Assembly (NCBI GenBank): GCA_034521495.1
Contig: JAXHMK010000009.1
Coordinates: forward strand, 799,001 to 863,000
Length of the DNA stretch: 64,000 nt
Direction of reading: 5' to 3'
Origin: Balneolaceae bacterium
GTDB lineage: Bacteria > Bacteroidota > Rhodothermia > Balneolales > Balneolaceae
Within the stretch, counting starts at the first letter, position 1. Every line of letters begins with the position of its first letter. The notes beneath the pieces are model-generated. The model was not told the DNA's origin. It worked only from the letters and a program-made list of their open reading frames with translations, and ran no database searches. The position numbers and the translations under genes are program-made. This document shows positions 55,032-64,000 of this stretch, piece after piece.

Positions 55032-58000
55032 TCAGTTATTTTCAGCGATCGTTTCTCGATCATCTTCTTCAGATTTTTCTTTAATTCCAAATAAAGACCG
55101 AAATGCATTAGAAATTCTTGTTTTTAAATCTTGCCAGGTATTGTATTGTACCTGGGCTTCTACACCAACTCCGTTCATCTCCTGGGCTTGTTGTTCCAAA
55201 CCGCTTGTATAATTCAGAGTTGGATCCTGCCTGTGAAAAGCAGTTAGTGAAAATGTTTGGTTGATACGATATGTTGCCCCAATATCACCGATATCGCTCT
55301 GTTCCCCGGTTATCTGCCCTTCGCGCCGAAGAACAATGCGATCATCAAAAAATCGGAGAGCAACTCCCAAATCTACTTCATTAAAAGAGTTCAGGTTTAC
55401 GTCGATATCAAATGTTATGTCGCTTCTCAACAGCGAATTTATCTGGTTTGAAAGTAATGGATTAATCAGTTGGCTCGTCAACAGGGGATTTACAACAACC
55501 GCTGTTCCGGAAAAACTTTCTGTAAGTCCAAGCCCTTGCGTCTGTGAAGGCGGCAAAAAATTACCGCTTAACAAAATACTGGTTGCCTGGATTAATTTCT
55601 CATCCTCATTCTGATTCAAATTACTGATCTGTGTTGCAATGGTTGGATCTACATTGGTTTGTATACCTGTAGGTATGCGGAAAAAGAAATCATTCTCAAC
55701 GGAGGTCATTGTTCCGCCGATTTCCAGTACTAACTCAACAGGTACTCGCTGAGCGGGTCCCTGGTTTGCAGCTTCAGATGTTGCTGCAAGTAAGGTATTA
55801 ATATTTGGCCTCGAACGATAGGTGGCTGTTACATCCAGGTCGGCATCGGTTAAATCACCCGACCAGGTTATAGAACCACCTTCTTCGAGCGAAAATCTTC
55901 GTGTGAATATATCCCCGCTAACAAATTGGTAATTTCCGCTGGTGATATTAAATCGCCCAAACATACTAACATCCTGGTCGGCTAAAAGAATACGCATCTG
56001 ACCGGTACCATTGGCATTGATCATATCGTTGGTCACTCGATCGAAAATCAGTTCCACATTGATCGGGTTACGGGCCTGGAACTGCAGATCCATTGTGAAT
56101 CTTTCCATGAAAGAGAACTCTTCAGATTCTTCATTCTCACCGTTTCCGCCATTTAAATTGTTGGATAAATTACTCCAATGGGGAATATCAAATGAATCCA
56201 CAAAACGAATAAATCTTTGATCTTGCTCATACTCTGTGGTCGGTTCAAGCGGAACTGAAATACTGGAATTTGATGAAACGATGAGTGGGCTCGTAGTACT
56301 TAGAACCGGCGCGAAATTTGTACCGGTAATTTGAGCCTGGCCGGTTCCAAAAATACTGCCATAAAAGGGTATATCGGGATCATACGGATTATTCATGAAT
56401 TGAAGATTGGACAAATCGAGCGTCAGATCAATATCTGTAGTTTCAGAAAAATTGTTCAGATCAACCTGTCCGTTAAGAGCACCACTGCCGCCAAAACGGT
56501 CGGCCAATTGAATATCCCGGAAGAGCAACCCGTCTGATTTGTTGAACCGGATATCGCCATTGAGTGTATATTCTACGTTGGTAAATGCCGGTACACCATA
56601 AACATCGGCAGCATGGAATGTAGCATCAAAATCAAAATTGTCGGTGGTTCCATAGATAACACCGCTCCCCGTAGAACTCCCTTCCATCTCAACAATAATA
56701 TTGGGAACAATAGCTGTAACAATCCACATATCGATCTGCCGGAACTCCGCATCAAAATTAAATAGCTCCTCGTTAGCAGGTGTGTCTTCATCGGGAATTT
56801 TAAAATATCCATTCAGCCGAATATCCTGCCCAATACCGTCGTTCCGGTTATAGTAGCGCTGATATTTTTCGGGATCGGTATAGATGTGTACGTTAGTATC
56901 AAACCGTTCTTCTTCACTGTTAAACGTACTATTAATGGACACATCTCCAATGACGCGACCCAACATTCTGCCCTCTTCAATACTCAGATTTCCCTGAACG
57001 GATGGAATTTGGGTAAGAGTTCGGGTTTGGAAATTTCCATTCAGTAATCCTGAGAAAGAAACCCTGCCGCCAATCAAATTGGATATTCTACTTAAATCGA
57101 GATTTTGAATTTCATAATTCACGGAATCATCAAAATCTCCGCTGTAAGTACCATCAATGGCAATGTAATCTGTATCGCTGATGAGGACGAGGCTATCCAC
57201 CTTAAAACTTTGTTGGCTGGTGTATGCCAGCTGAGGATTGTCTTGTGCAGACCACCTGTAATCGGAACTGCCGATTTCAAACTTATCCAGGGAAACTTTT
57301 ACAGTATCGCTCTGCAATTGACCTGTAAAGGACGATTCTAAAACAAGATCATCCTCGAGACGGGCAAAATTTTGTTGCACACGGAAGGAATCGTCTCTCA
57401 TAGAAAAATCAATGAAACTCTCCTTTAAATTATAATTTCTGAAACCGGCCTCGGCACTGTTTATTTGAAGGTCAATAGTACTGGATGATTTAAGATCTGC
57501 ATTATGGAGCAGGCTGGCTGTAAATGTTGTATTGAAATCATTGGCACGGAGTTGCTCTGTGTGGAAATCCTGGTCGGCAAAATTCCCGGTGATCAAGCAA
57601 CCTGTCCCGCGATGAATTGACCGTTGCATTGAAACGAGCCTGGCTCTCAACCTCCGGAAATTCCGGATAATATTTTCTAAAGAGAGACAGATCCTTCACA
57701 TTCATCTGCACAGATATATCAACAGAACTGCTGTCTGAGCTATTAAAACCGGGAGATGGTAATTCGCCGAAATACCCGGGATCGAATAGAAATTCTTCTG
57801 AGATTCGCTCTTTCAGATATACATTCCAGTATTGAATGTGGCTCCGGATCAGGCGGTGATCGAGGGTCCCCTGCATCTCGCCATCAAAGAAAGAGGAGGT
57901 AAAACGAAATGTACGGGTACCATCGGGATTTGGATTGATGTCTGCATAAAATTGATGAGGCTGAAGTGTATCCGCATCAATAGTGGACTGCTCCATTTCA

Positions 58001-59721
58001 AAACTAATCCGCCCGATCAAATCGTTGAGATCTGATGCTTCAATATCGGCAGAAAATGTACTGGTAAAACTGGTGGAGTCGGCGTGAAAAGCGGGGTAAA
58101 ACTTTTCGATATCCAGGTTCTGAACCGTACCATCTCCCGTGAAAATATGCCGATTTGCATCATTTCTGTAGGATCCGTCTGCCGATACAAAAAACTCCCC
58201 ATCACCACCATTGATATCGTAATCAAGATGCCCGGAATCGTAATTGAAATCAGCAATAAACGAGGACAGGTCAACTCCTAAAAGTGTACTTCTGCTCAAA
58301 TCAACAGAGCTTGCAAACATGGCTTTATTTCCGGTTCCTGTACCATCAAAAGTTACATCTCCCTGGATGATACTGCTCCGGGTTGTATCGTTCGTAAACG
58401 GAGTAATATCCAGAGAATCGACTTGAAATAACAGATTGTAATCCAGCGGCTGTTTCAAAGAAAGTGATCCATTAAGTGCAAAAGAACCTGCCTGTGTTTG
58501 AGCTTCGAAATCACTTGTTAATTCGTTAAGGTTCCCGTCCAGTTCTCCCCGAATAGTACTGAGCTGATAACGCTGAAGATTATACTGACCATCGAAATAA
58601 GTTTGCGAAACCCAATCAAGCATTGAGGGTTGAATTACCACATTGTCTAATTGAGCATGGTAGGAGAAATTATCTGTATTGAGATTTTGTGCGTTCGCGG
58701 TAATTAAAACAGATGTCTCTCCAAGATTAGCCTGGAAACGATCTAAATAGTATTCATTGAGGGTTCCTTCCGACTCAAGTACAAGGTCCAGATTTTCCTG
58801 AAAGGGAGGGTAGTTTTCGGCAAAAAGCTGTATAAATTCAGTAGAAAATGAACTTTCCGTAATTTGAAAACGATATTCAGCATTTTCAAACTGGTGGGGT
58901 AAACTGTCCCCGAACAGGGTTACAGGTGAGGCTTCAAAACTAAAGTCTGCTTCGCCGATATCTGTGCTTACCCGGAAGCGGTTGAGTTCAAAAAATTCAT
59001 CGTCGTTGTAAAACTGGCCGCTCATCTGAAAAAACTCGTACGGTGTACCTGGAATCTCGGCAATAAAATTGGGCAGGTCGAAATAGATTTGTGAATCGGT
59101 AACTTCCAGGAAGAGATCTAAACTGACATTCTCTACATTCAACGGAGCCTGTACATGGAGCTGTTCCGGCAGGCTGATCGATTCATCCACTTCAATTCGC
59201 CCGTTGTTTACAGAAATGGATGGCGCAAAAATATTGATTCGTTGCAACAGGCGAATTTCACCCTCTTCAAATACATTTCTTTCATCCTGGGTTTGCACTC
59301 TTTGTTGACTGAGGGCATGGAAAAAGGAAATTTGGTCATCTGCTTCATTCAGGTAGATAGTAGGCTCGGATACTTCAAACGTAGTAATTGACAGATTTTG
59401 CTGAAGTAGCTCCCAAATATTCACGCGGACCTCTGCTCTTTCAAATGAAAAAACAGGTGATGTTGAATCAGATGGAGCGTATAACCGACCATTGTTTACA
59501 CTTGCTGAGAATGGCAGAAACCCACCGATCTCTCCAAGTTCCAAATTCCCGTGGAATTGCTGATTAAAAGCGGTGATGACTTCCTTTTTCATATAATCCT
59601 GGCTTGCCGGCAATTGCAGTAATCCCAGGAGCACCGGTACCGAAATAAGCAAAACGGCTAAAAGTGCAAACACCGTGCGCCAAAAGAAAATCCAGATTTT
59701 ATGTATATATCTAAGTAGCAA
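55032..59721 (-). pseudogene. tamB: TamB (translocation/assembly module), split by one frameshift
   Basis: Two overlapping frames, 57538-59721 (N-terminal, TTG start, membrane anchor MLLRYIHKIWIFFW) and 55032-57650 (C-terminal DUF490), together give about 1562 residues. The N-terminal frame reads NSSRDRLLDHREF where the C-terminal frame reads GTGCLITGNFADQDF. Removing one base in the short run GATCAAGCAA (57591-57600) joins them as ...DRLLITGNFADQ. The total length is one base more than a multiple of three. TamB forms a periplasmic bridge for lipids or barrel assembly. This may be a true mutation or a sequence error. Confidence 0.75.
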
Positions 59722-59747
59722 TCGAGATCAGAGTCGTTGTTATTTTT

Positions 59748-60839
59748 TTATAATTCGTTAAAAGCTGCATCCCAAGCCTGGTTGATAAGCTCTTTTTCTT
59801 TCACAGTTTTTACTTCTGGTTTTTGCCAGTCATTTAACAGAACAAACTTAATATGTTCATCAGTTCTTTTTTTATCCGACTTCATATATTCGTTGAGCCG
59901 ATCACTGGATAAATCCTCTTTTGAAATTTTGAAGTTATACAAAGAACGATAAGGGGAGAGTTTAGTTGCTTGAAGATTCGAACCTGTTAGGTTTGCTAAC
60001 TTATGAGCGGCAAGCATCCCGAGAAACACTGCCTCGCCATGGCTGATGGTATCGAAATCACATGCTTTTTCCAGGGCATGTGCAAACGTGTGTCCATAAT
60101 TTAAAAAAGCCCTGATTCCACCTTCAAACTCATCCTCCTCAACTACGTCTGCTTTTATCTGAATACATTTAGCAATAAGGTTCACCAGTTTGGTTTGATC
60201 GATGGAATGAAGGTCTGGTTCCAGGAAAATTTGTGCTTCCGAAAAGATCTTTTCATCCCGGATCGCTGCATATTTTAAAATTTCACTGAGTCCGTTCACC
60301 CATTCATTTTTTGGCAGAGATTCCAGGTACCGGGTGTCAGCAATCACTTTATCCGGTTGATAGAATGACCCGATCAGATTTTTTCCTGTTGTGTGATTTA
60401 CACCGGTTTTGCCGCCGATGGAGCTGTCTACCATCGCCAGGATAGTGGTTGGGATGTGAACGAGTGGAATTCCGCGCAGAGCCGTTGCAGCGGTAAACCC
60501 ACCGAGATCTCCGGTTACGCCGCCGCCAATCACAATTAGCGGTATATTTCTGCGCACTCCCTCATTCAAAAGAAAATCGAGAGTTTTACTCCAAAAACGA
60601 AGCGATTTACTGCTTTCACCCTCAGGCACTTCCAGGAAATGAACATGGTTTACGAGGTCAGATAAACTCGCCTGAATTGTTTTCCAGTGATACCTGAATA
60701 CATTTTCATCTATCAGGACAAAGAGCTTATCTGTATGTCTGTCTTTTAGATAATCAGCAAGTTCTTCTTTAAAAATGTTTTTGCCAACGGCAGCTTTATA
60801 ACTGCCTGATGAAGCGTTAATGGTAATTTCGGCCTTCAT
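59748..60839 (-). CDS. aroB: 3-dehydroquinate synthase
   Basis: 363 residues. NAD-binding VIGGGVTGDLGGFTAATALR, the phosphate/carbaphosphonate loop PTTILAMVDSSIGGKTGVNH, and zinc ligands E (DVVEEDEFEGG) with H (LNYGHTFAHALE and SHGEAVFLGM) are all present. It is the second step of the shikimate pathway. The start overlaps aroK by 23 bp, so the two are co-translated. Confidence 0.96.
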   Translation of the reverse strand: MKAEITINASSGSYKAAVGKNIFKEELADYLKDRHTDKLFVLIDENVFRYHWKTIQASLSDLVNHVHFLEVPEGESSKSLRFWSKTLDFLLNEGVRRNIPLIVIGGGVTGDLGGFTAATALRGIPLVHIPTTILAMVDSSIGGKTGVNHTTGKNLIGSFYQPDKVIADTRYLESLPKNEWVNGLSEILKYAAIRDEKIFSEAQIFLEPDLHSIDQTKLVNLIAKCIQIKADVVEEDEFEGGIRAFLNYGHTFAHALEKACDFDTISHGEAVFLGMLAAHKLANLTGSNLQATKLSPYRSLYNFKISKEDLSSDRLNEYMKSDKKRTDEHIKFVLLNDWQKPEVKTVKEKELINQAWDAAFNEL

Positions 60840-61362
60840 AGATCGTCAGTTTTTTCACAATTTCGGTTGTAGTCTCTTCAATAGATTTGTTCTCGGTTTG
60901 AACGGAAAAGTGTGCCTGCTCATAATACTGCATTCGTTCATCAAACAGGGAATCGATCCGCTTGGCCAGCTCATTTGAACTCTCCAGCATGGGTCTTCCC
61001 GACGGATCGCTCAGTCGATTGAGAATCTCATCCATGGATGTATCAATAAATATAAGCCAACCATAGATCTTCAGATGGTCAACAATCTGTTGATTTTGAA
61101 GCGAGCCGCCGCCGAGAGCCAATACACCCTCCATACCTCCGGCCAACTGAATGAGCTGCTTTCGTTCGATTTCCCGAAAACCGGATTCGCCCTTCTGCTC
61201 AAAAATTTCGGGGATGGTCATACCTTCAGATTCTTCAATTACAGTATCTAAATCCGTAAATGGCAGATCGAGTTTGCCGGCCAGTTTTTTTCCGATCGTG
61301 GATTTTCCCGAGCCCATCATGCCACACAAAAAAACCGGATGCGAGGTAACTGGTTGATTCAT
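60817..61362 (-). CDS. aroK: Shikimate kinase
   Basis: 181 residues. P-loop GMMGSGKSTIGKKL, shikimate-binding DLDTVIEE and GGG (LALGGGSLQ), the REIERKQL segment and the LID arginine of PSGRPML. It phosphorylates shikimate with ATP. It overlaps the RqcH gene by 4 bp. Confidence 0.95.
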   Translation of the reverse strand: MNQPVTSHPVFLCGMMGSGKSTIGKKLAGKLDLPFTDLDTVIEESEGMTIPEIFEQKGESGFREIERKQLIQLAGGMEGVLALGGGSLQNQQIVDHLKIYGWLIFIDTSMDEILNRLSDPSGRPMLESSNELAKRIDSLFDERMQYYEQAHFSVQTENKSIEETTTEIVKKLTIYEGRNYH

Positions 61363-62942
61363 GCTGGTATTTTTTGAGGTTTTACCATTTCAACTTCTTC
61401 CTGGTTAACACGGACAGTACCTGCAGGAGCGCCTTTCGGTTTAACGACATATTTACGCTTGGTGATGATGACCGGTGCCAGGCCTGAACCCCTTGCTTTT
61501 GAATTCCAGGCGGCAACTGCGGCCGCTTTTAAAAGTGTTTTTTTGGGCGGCATCTCCTTGTGATTATCCATGCGAATTACAACATGAGACCCGCTTACAC
61601 CGCGAGCGTGCATCCATACATCTTCTTTATGAGCATCAGTTGTCAACTGATCGTTACTTTTTGCATTTTTTCCAACCCAAATAGTGTAGCCGTCAATTTC
61701 AAGAATGCGATAAGGTGGTTTCTTCTTTTGGGTTTCAGCTTTCAGCACGCCTGCTTTAAAAAGTGCATCTTCGTTCTCTTTGTACCAATCCCGGAACTCA
61801 TAGATTTTATCAATTTCATTCAGCGATTGCTGTAATTTTTTCAATTTTTTTAATTTAATTTTGATTTCCCCAAGCCGCCGTTTCGACTCCTCTACATTTC
61901 GTCTCGATTTATTTGCCTTCTCGTAATAATACTGAGCATTTTCAGCCAGTGATAATTTGGGTTTCAACTGTATTTGAACCTTTTCATCAGGATTGTAAAG
62001 ATCGGGAAATGTAACGGATTCATTAAATTCATTTTTTTCGTGGGCATGGGCCATCAATATATGCCCGTACCGTTCATATTTATCGGCTCGTTTTAGTCCC
62101 TTGTCAGCATGTTTTAATTGTTCAATTGTAGACTCGTACTTATTGATAATTCTATCGATTTTAGGTTTAATCGATTGCCTGCGCGACTCAAGCCGTCGTT
62201 CATTCGAAGCTTTATAATAGGCGTGCCGAATGGCGCTGTTGATATTCTCAAACACCTCCAGGTTTTCGGCCGGCAACAGGTCCTCCGGAATCAGGCATAA
62301 ATTGCCGTTATCAAGAACACGAAACTCCGGGCGGTTTAACATGGCTTCAATCAGCGTATTTACAACTTCTTTTATTTCAGGTACTGTTTTTTTCTCTAAT
62401 CCATACTCATCAATAATGAATGGAATGAGGTGACGTGGAAATTTCGGGTCCAGTTTGGTGATGACTCGTTTTGCCGAATCATCCTCCGATGGAGTTTTTG
62501 TTGGTGATGCTTTTCTCGGTTCAGGCGGTGTCTGACCTTCAAAGTCATCGGGAGATTTGAACGATTCAATAATGGTATTATCCCTGATCAAAAAAATATT
62601 CGGCGTATTCCCAAAAATCTGGAACATTAATGAATACTCATTGTCAAATGTAATGGTGATAAATCGATCATTCTCTGCCATGGAAATTTCCTGAACAGAT
62701 TGGCCGGACAAAACCTCGAAAAAAGGTGTGGTGTTTGCTTTTTTGGGAGGGCGGTAGGAATCGATGAAAAGTGCCGTTTCTTCCGGATTTGTTGAAAATT
62801 TTAATCGAAAACGAGAATTATTCTCAGAAAGGTAACAATCCCAAACATCTTTATGCGGTGAAGTACTAAACTGAAAGGTTTTGCCTTTACATTTGTTTTT
62901 TAGTGTCTCCGTTAAATATATTAAAGCATAGAAATTATTCAT
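61359..62942 (-). CDS. rqcH: NFACT-domain protein (RqcH/FbpA-like)
   Basis: 527 residues. NFACT-N at 1-215, a central helical coiled-coil region (250-400), and NFACT-R (DUF814) with EDVWMHARGVSGSHVVIR (about 460-480) and a GTRVNQEE-like end. RqcH binds stalled large ribosomal subunits and adds C-terminal alanine tails for degradation. The N-terminus is shorter than in many relatives. It opens the aroK-aroB operon. Confidence 0.88.
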   Translation of the reverse strand: MNNFYALIYLTETLKNKCKGKTFQFSTSPHKDVWDCYLSENNSRFRLKFSTNPEETALFIDSYRPPKKANTTPFFEVLSGQSVQEISMAENDRFITITFDNEYSLMFQIFGNTPNIFLIRDNTIIESFKSPDDFEGQTPPEPRKASPTKTPSEDDSAKRVITKLDPKFPRHLIPFIIDEYGLEKKTVPEIKEVVNTLIEAMLNRPEFRVLDNGNLCLIPEDLLPAENLEVFENINSAIRHAYYKASNERRLESRRQSIKPKIDRIINKYESTIEQLKHADKGLKRADKYERYGHILMAHAHEKNEFNESVTFPDLYNPDEKVQIQLKPKLSLAENAQYYYEKANKSRRNVEESKRRLGEIKIKLKKLKKLQQSLNEIDKIYEFRDWYKENEDALFKAGVLKAETQKKKPPYRILEIDGYTIWVGKNAKSNDQLTTDAHKEDVWMHARGVSGSHVVIRMDNHKEMPPKKTLLKAAAVAAWNSKARGSGLAPVIITKRKYVVKPKGAPAGTVRVNQEEVEMVKPQKIPA

Positions 62943-62987
62943 TGAGCGGTGGGATAAAATAAAACGTTTTCAAATTTAAAATCGAAA

Positions 62988-63638
62988 ATGAAGTATCCAA
63001 TATTTCAGTCTGTTGTTAATAAGATAAACAGGTCATTAAACAAGAGGAATATAAATGTTGTAAAGTTCAAAACATGGGAAGAATCGAAGATCAATGCAGC
63101 AGGACTTGAAATTCTTATTGACCTTGAGGATTCTACAGAGCATTTAACGCATCTGTCCATCAATTTTGACTGGGATCGTTTCCGCGAAGCTGCTCTTGCC
63201 AATAAATTAGATGGTACGGGCGGTCATCCAATGTTAAAATCTAAACGCCTGATTGAAGCCAACGTTGTTCCCTCTATCGACATTGAATTGGTTTGGCATT
63301 TTGATGTTCAAAGCTGTCAGCCGGCAAACGGAACAGAAGATGATAATTTCAGAATCCAGATGGCCAGTGAATGGATGGACCAGGCCAGCAAGAAGGTCAA
63401 TGAACTTTTAATTTCAGATGATATTATAACACGCTGGCATATTGAGATTGATGGCGATGAATATGGAAAATACCTGACAGCTATCAACTTACTTTCCTAT
63501 TTCCAATTCTCCGTTGGAGAGTTAAACAGCCTGAACGAAGTGCATGAGTATGTTGGCAGGAAGCTTACCCATCTTCTCTTTAAAGCTAACAGAATTATAA
63601 AAATAGCCGACAGTTCTGTTGTGGTTCAGGCAGCATAG
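62988..63638 (+). CDS. Hypothetical protein, 216 residues
   Basis: No family is recognised. The sequence is soluble, mixed alpha/beta and without a signal peptide or membrane segment. Tracts worth noting are LDGTGGHPMLKSKRL, an acidic patch around VPSIDIELVWHFDV, and a C-terminal helical part that ends KIADSSVVVQAA. Divergent from rqcH (46 bp apart) and convergent to the mS38-like gene. A heptad inverted repeat starts at the base after its stop codon. Confidence 0.65.
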   Translation: MKYPIFQSVVNKINRSLNKRNINVVKFKTWEESKINAAGLEILIDLEDSTEHLTHLSINFDWDRFREAALANKLDGTGGHPMLKSKRLIEANVVPSIDIELVWHFDVQSCQPANGTEDDNFRIQMASEWMDQASKKVNELLISDDIITRWHIEIDGDEYGKYLTAINLLSYFQFSVGELNSLNEVHEYVGRKLTHLLFKANRIIKIADSSVVVQAA

Positions 63639-63729
63639 CAGGCCTCAAGTTACAAGTCTCATGATATATGATATGATTCGGGTGCTGATTTTAGTGTCTG
63701 TTAACCTGTATCCTGAAACTTGCACCCTG
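63639..63729. repeat. Cargo-less inverted array of 7-bp units
   Basis: The left arm starts at the base after the stop codon: CAGGCCT, CAAGTTA, CAAGTCT and CATGATA-type heptads to about 63680. The right arm (63702-63729), read on the minus strand, is CAGGGTG, CAAGTTT, CAGGATA and CAGGTTA. Both arms have the CAGG-then-CAAGTT order. Only about 22 bp separate the arms and no gene is enclosed. Confidence 0.6.
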
Positions 63730-63731
63730 AA

Positions 63732-63762
63732 TAAAAAAAAGGGCACAATCAATTGTGCCCTG
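63732..63762 (-). terminator. Intrinsic terminator of the mS38-like gene
   Basis: GGGCACAAT (63741-63749) pairs with ATTGTGCCC (63752-63760) around a two-base loop, and on the minus strand a run of eight Ts follows. It lies 22 bp after the stop codon. Confidence 0.85.
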
Positions 63763-63783
63763 AAATGGTTTAAAGCTGATAAA

Positions 63784-63876
63784 CTACTTTCTCTTTTTAT
63801 GCCTGTTTTTTCTCAGACGTTTTTTTCGTTTGTGTTTCGCGATTTTTGATCGTTTTCTTTTCTTTCCGCTTGGCAT
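63784..63876 (-). CDS. 30-residue basic protein, AURKAIP1/COX24 (mS38-like) ribosomal type
   Basis: ATG at 63876-63874 opens MPSGKKRKRSKIAKHKRKKR, followed by LRKNRHKKRK and TAG. The K-H-K-R-K-K-R-L-R-K-N-R-H-K pattern is the signature of the short bacterial relatives of COX24/mS38, small-subunit ribosome proteins. GGGTGA lies about 7 bp upstream as a ribosome site, and a strong terminator follows. Two thirds of the residues are Lys or Arg. Confidence 0.8.
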   Translation of the reverse strand: MPSGKKRKRSKIAKHKRKKRLRKNRHKKRK

Positions 63877-64000
63877 AAAATCACCCGCCTTGGTTTAATT
63901 TAACTTCTATTTCGTCTGTTATGGGTTGAACTATAACTTCAAACAGACTTCAAAAATACGAAATGTTTTACAGAAATCTATGCTGGGTTGTGAATTTTGA

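Noticed and set aside
63619-63849. Plus-strand ORF across the heptad repeat and terminator
   Set aside because: It runs through a hairpin repeat and is antisense to the mS38-like gene.

Overview
This window looks like the chromosome of a low-to-moderate GC, aerobic, Gram-negative bacterium of the Bacteroidota/Rhodothermota/Balneolota radiation. The evidence is a complete alternative complex III (ActA-F) fused in one operon with an A2-type caa3 oxidase, the arrangement known from Rhodothermus; outer-membrane biogenesis genes (TamB, LptC/OstA-like); paired DUF2975/small HTH genes; an mS38-like 30-residue basic protein; and Bacteroidota-type dispersed palindromes. Taxonomy is inference. No rRNA, tRNA or CRISPR array was seen.

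Layout. 1-7000: a cut nuclease-like gene, a FAD-linked alditol oxidase-like enzyme, a methyltransferase, a small membrane protein with a SpoIIE-type phosphatase, a decayed TolC-family remnant, a cytochrome c lipoprotein, a Crp/Fnr regulator and a DUF2892 protein. 7200-14300: cryptochrome DASH, a truncated PepSY-type fragment abutting a metzincin protease, NAD salvage (pncB) with a phosphoribosyltransferase, a family-4-like uracil-DNA glycosylase and a DUF2975/HTH pair. 14300-15144 is non-coding and rich in inverted repeats. 15145-19464: a giant DUF4175-like coiled-coil protein and an MBL hydrolase. 19637-32683: one minus-strand respiratory operon, ActA-B-C-D-E-F, a membrane-tethered HTH-like protein, Sco, CoxB-A-C-D, closed by a strong terminator, with a CtaM-like DUF420 gene divergent upstream.

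33700-43760: UPF0173 hydrolase, YciO/Sua5 protein, MtnA, a second DUF2892 protein, then a phenylacetate-type set (PaaZ, PaaY-like, PaaJ-like thiolase) broken up by two S23 four-helix-bundle genes, a toxin-antitoxin pair and a cluster of broken antitoxin, toxin and YdeI-like genes. 43800-63000: OstA-like, LptC and upp, an AGCS symporter, HU, a GH16 glucanase, a protease/propeller/beta-barrel fusion, RNase R, TamB split by one frameshift, aroB, aroK and RqcH. The window ends with an unknown protein and the mS38-like gene.

The most unusual signal is a set of inverted arrays of 7-bp units. Two such arrays enclose S23 genes (39252-39736 and 43256-43799), fitted exactly between the start codon of one gene and the stop codon of the next. 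Two cargo-less versions lie between convergent genes (7071-7155 and 63639-63729). Together they suggest a small, possibly mobile, S23-linked repeat element.
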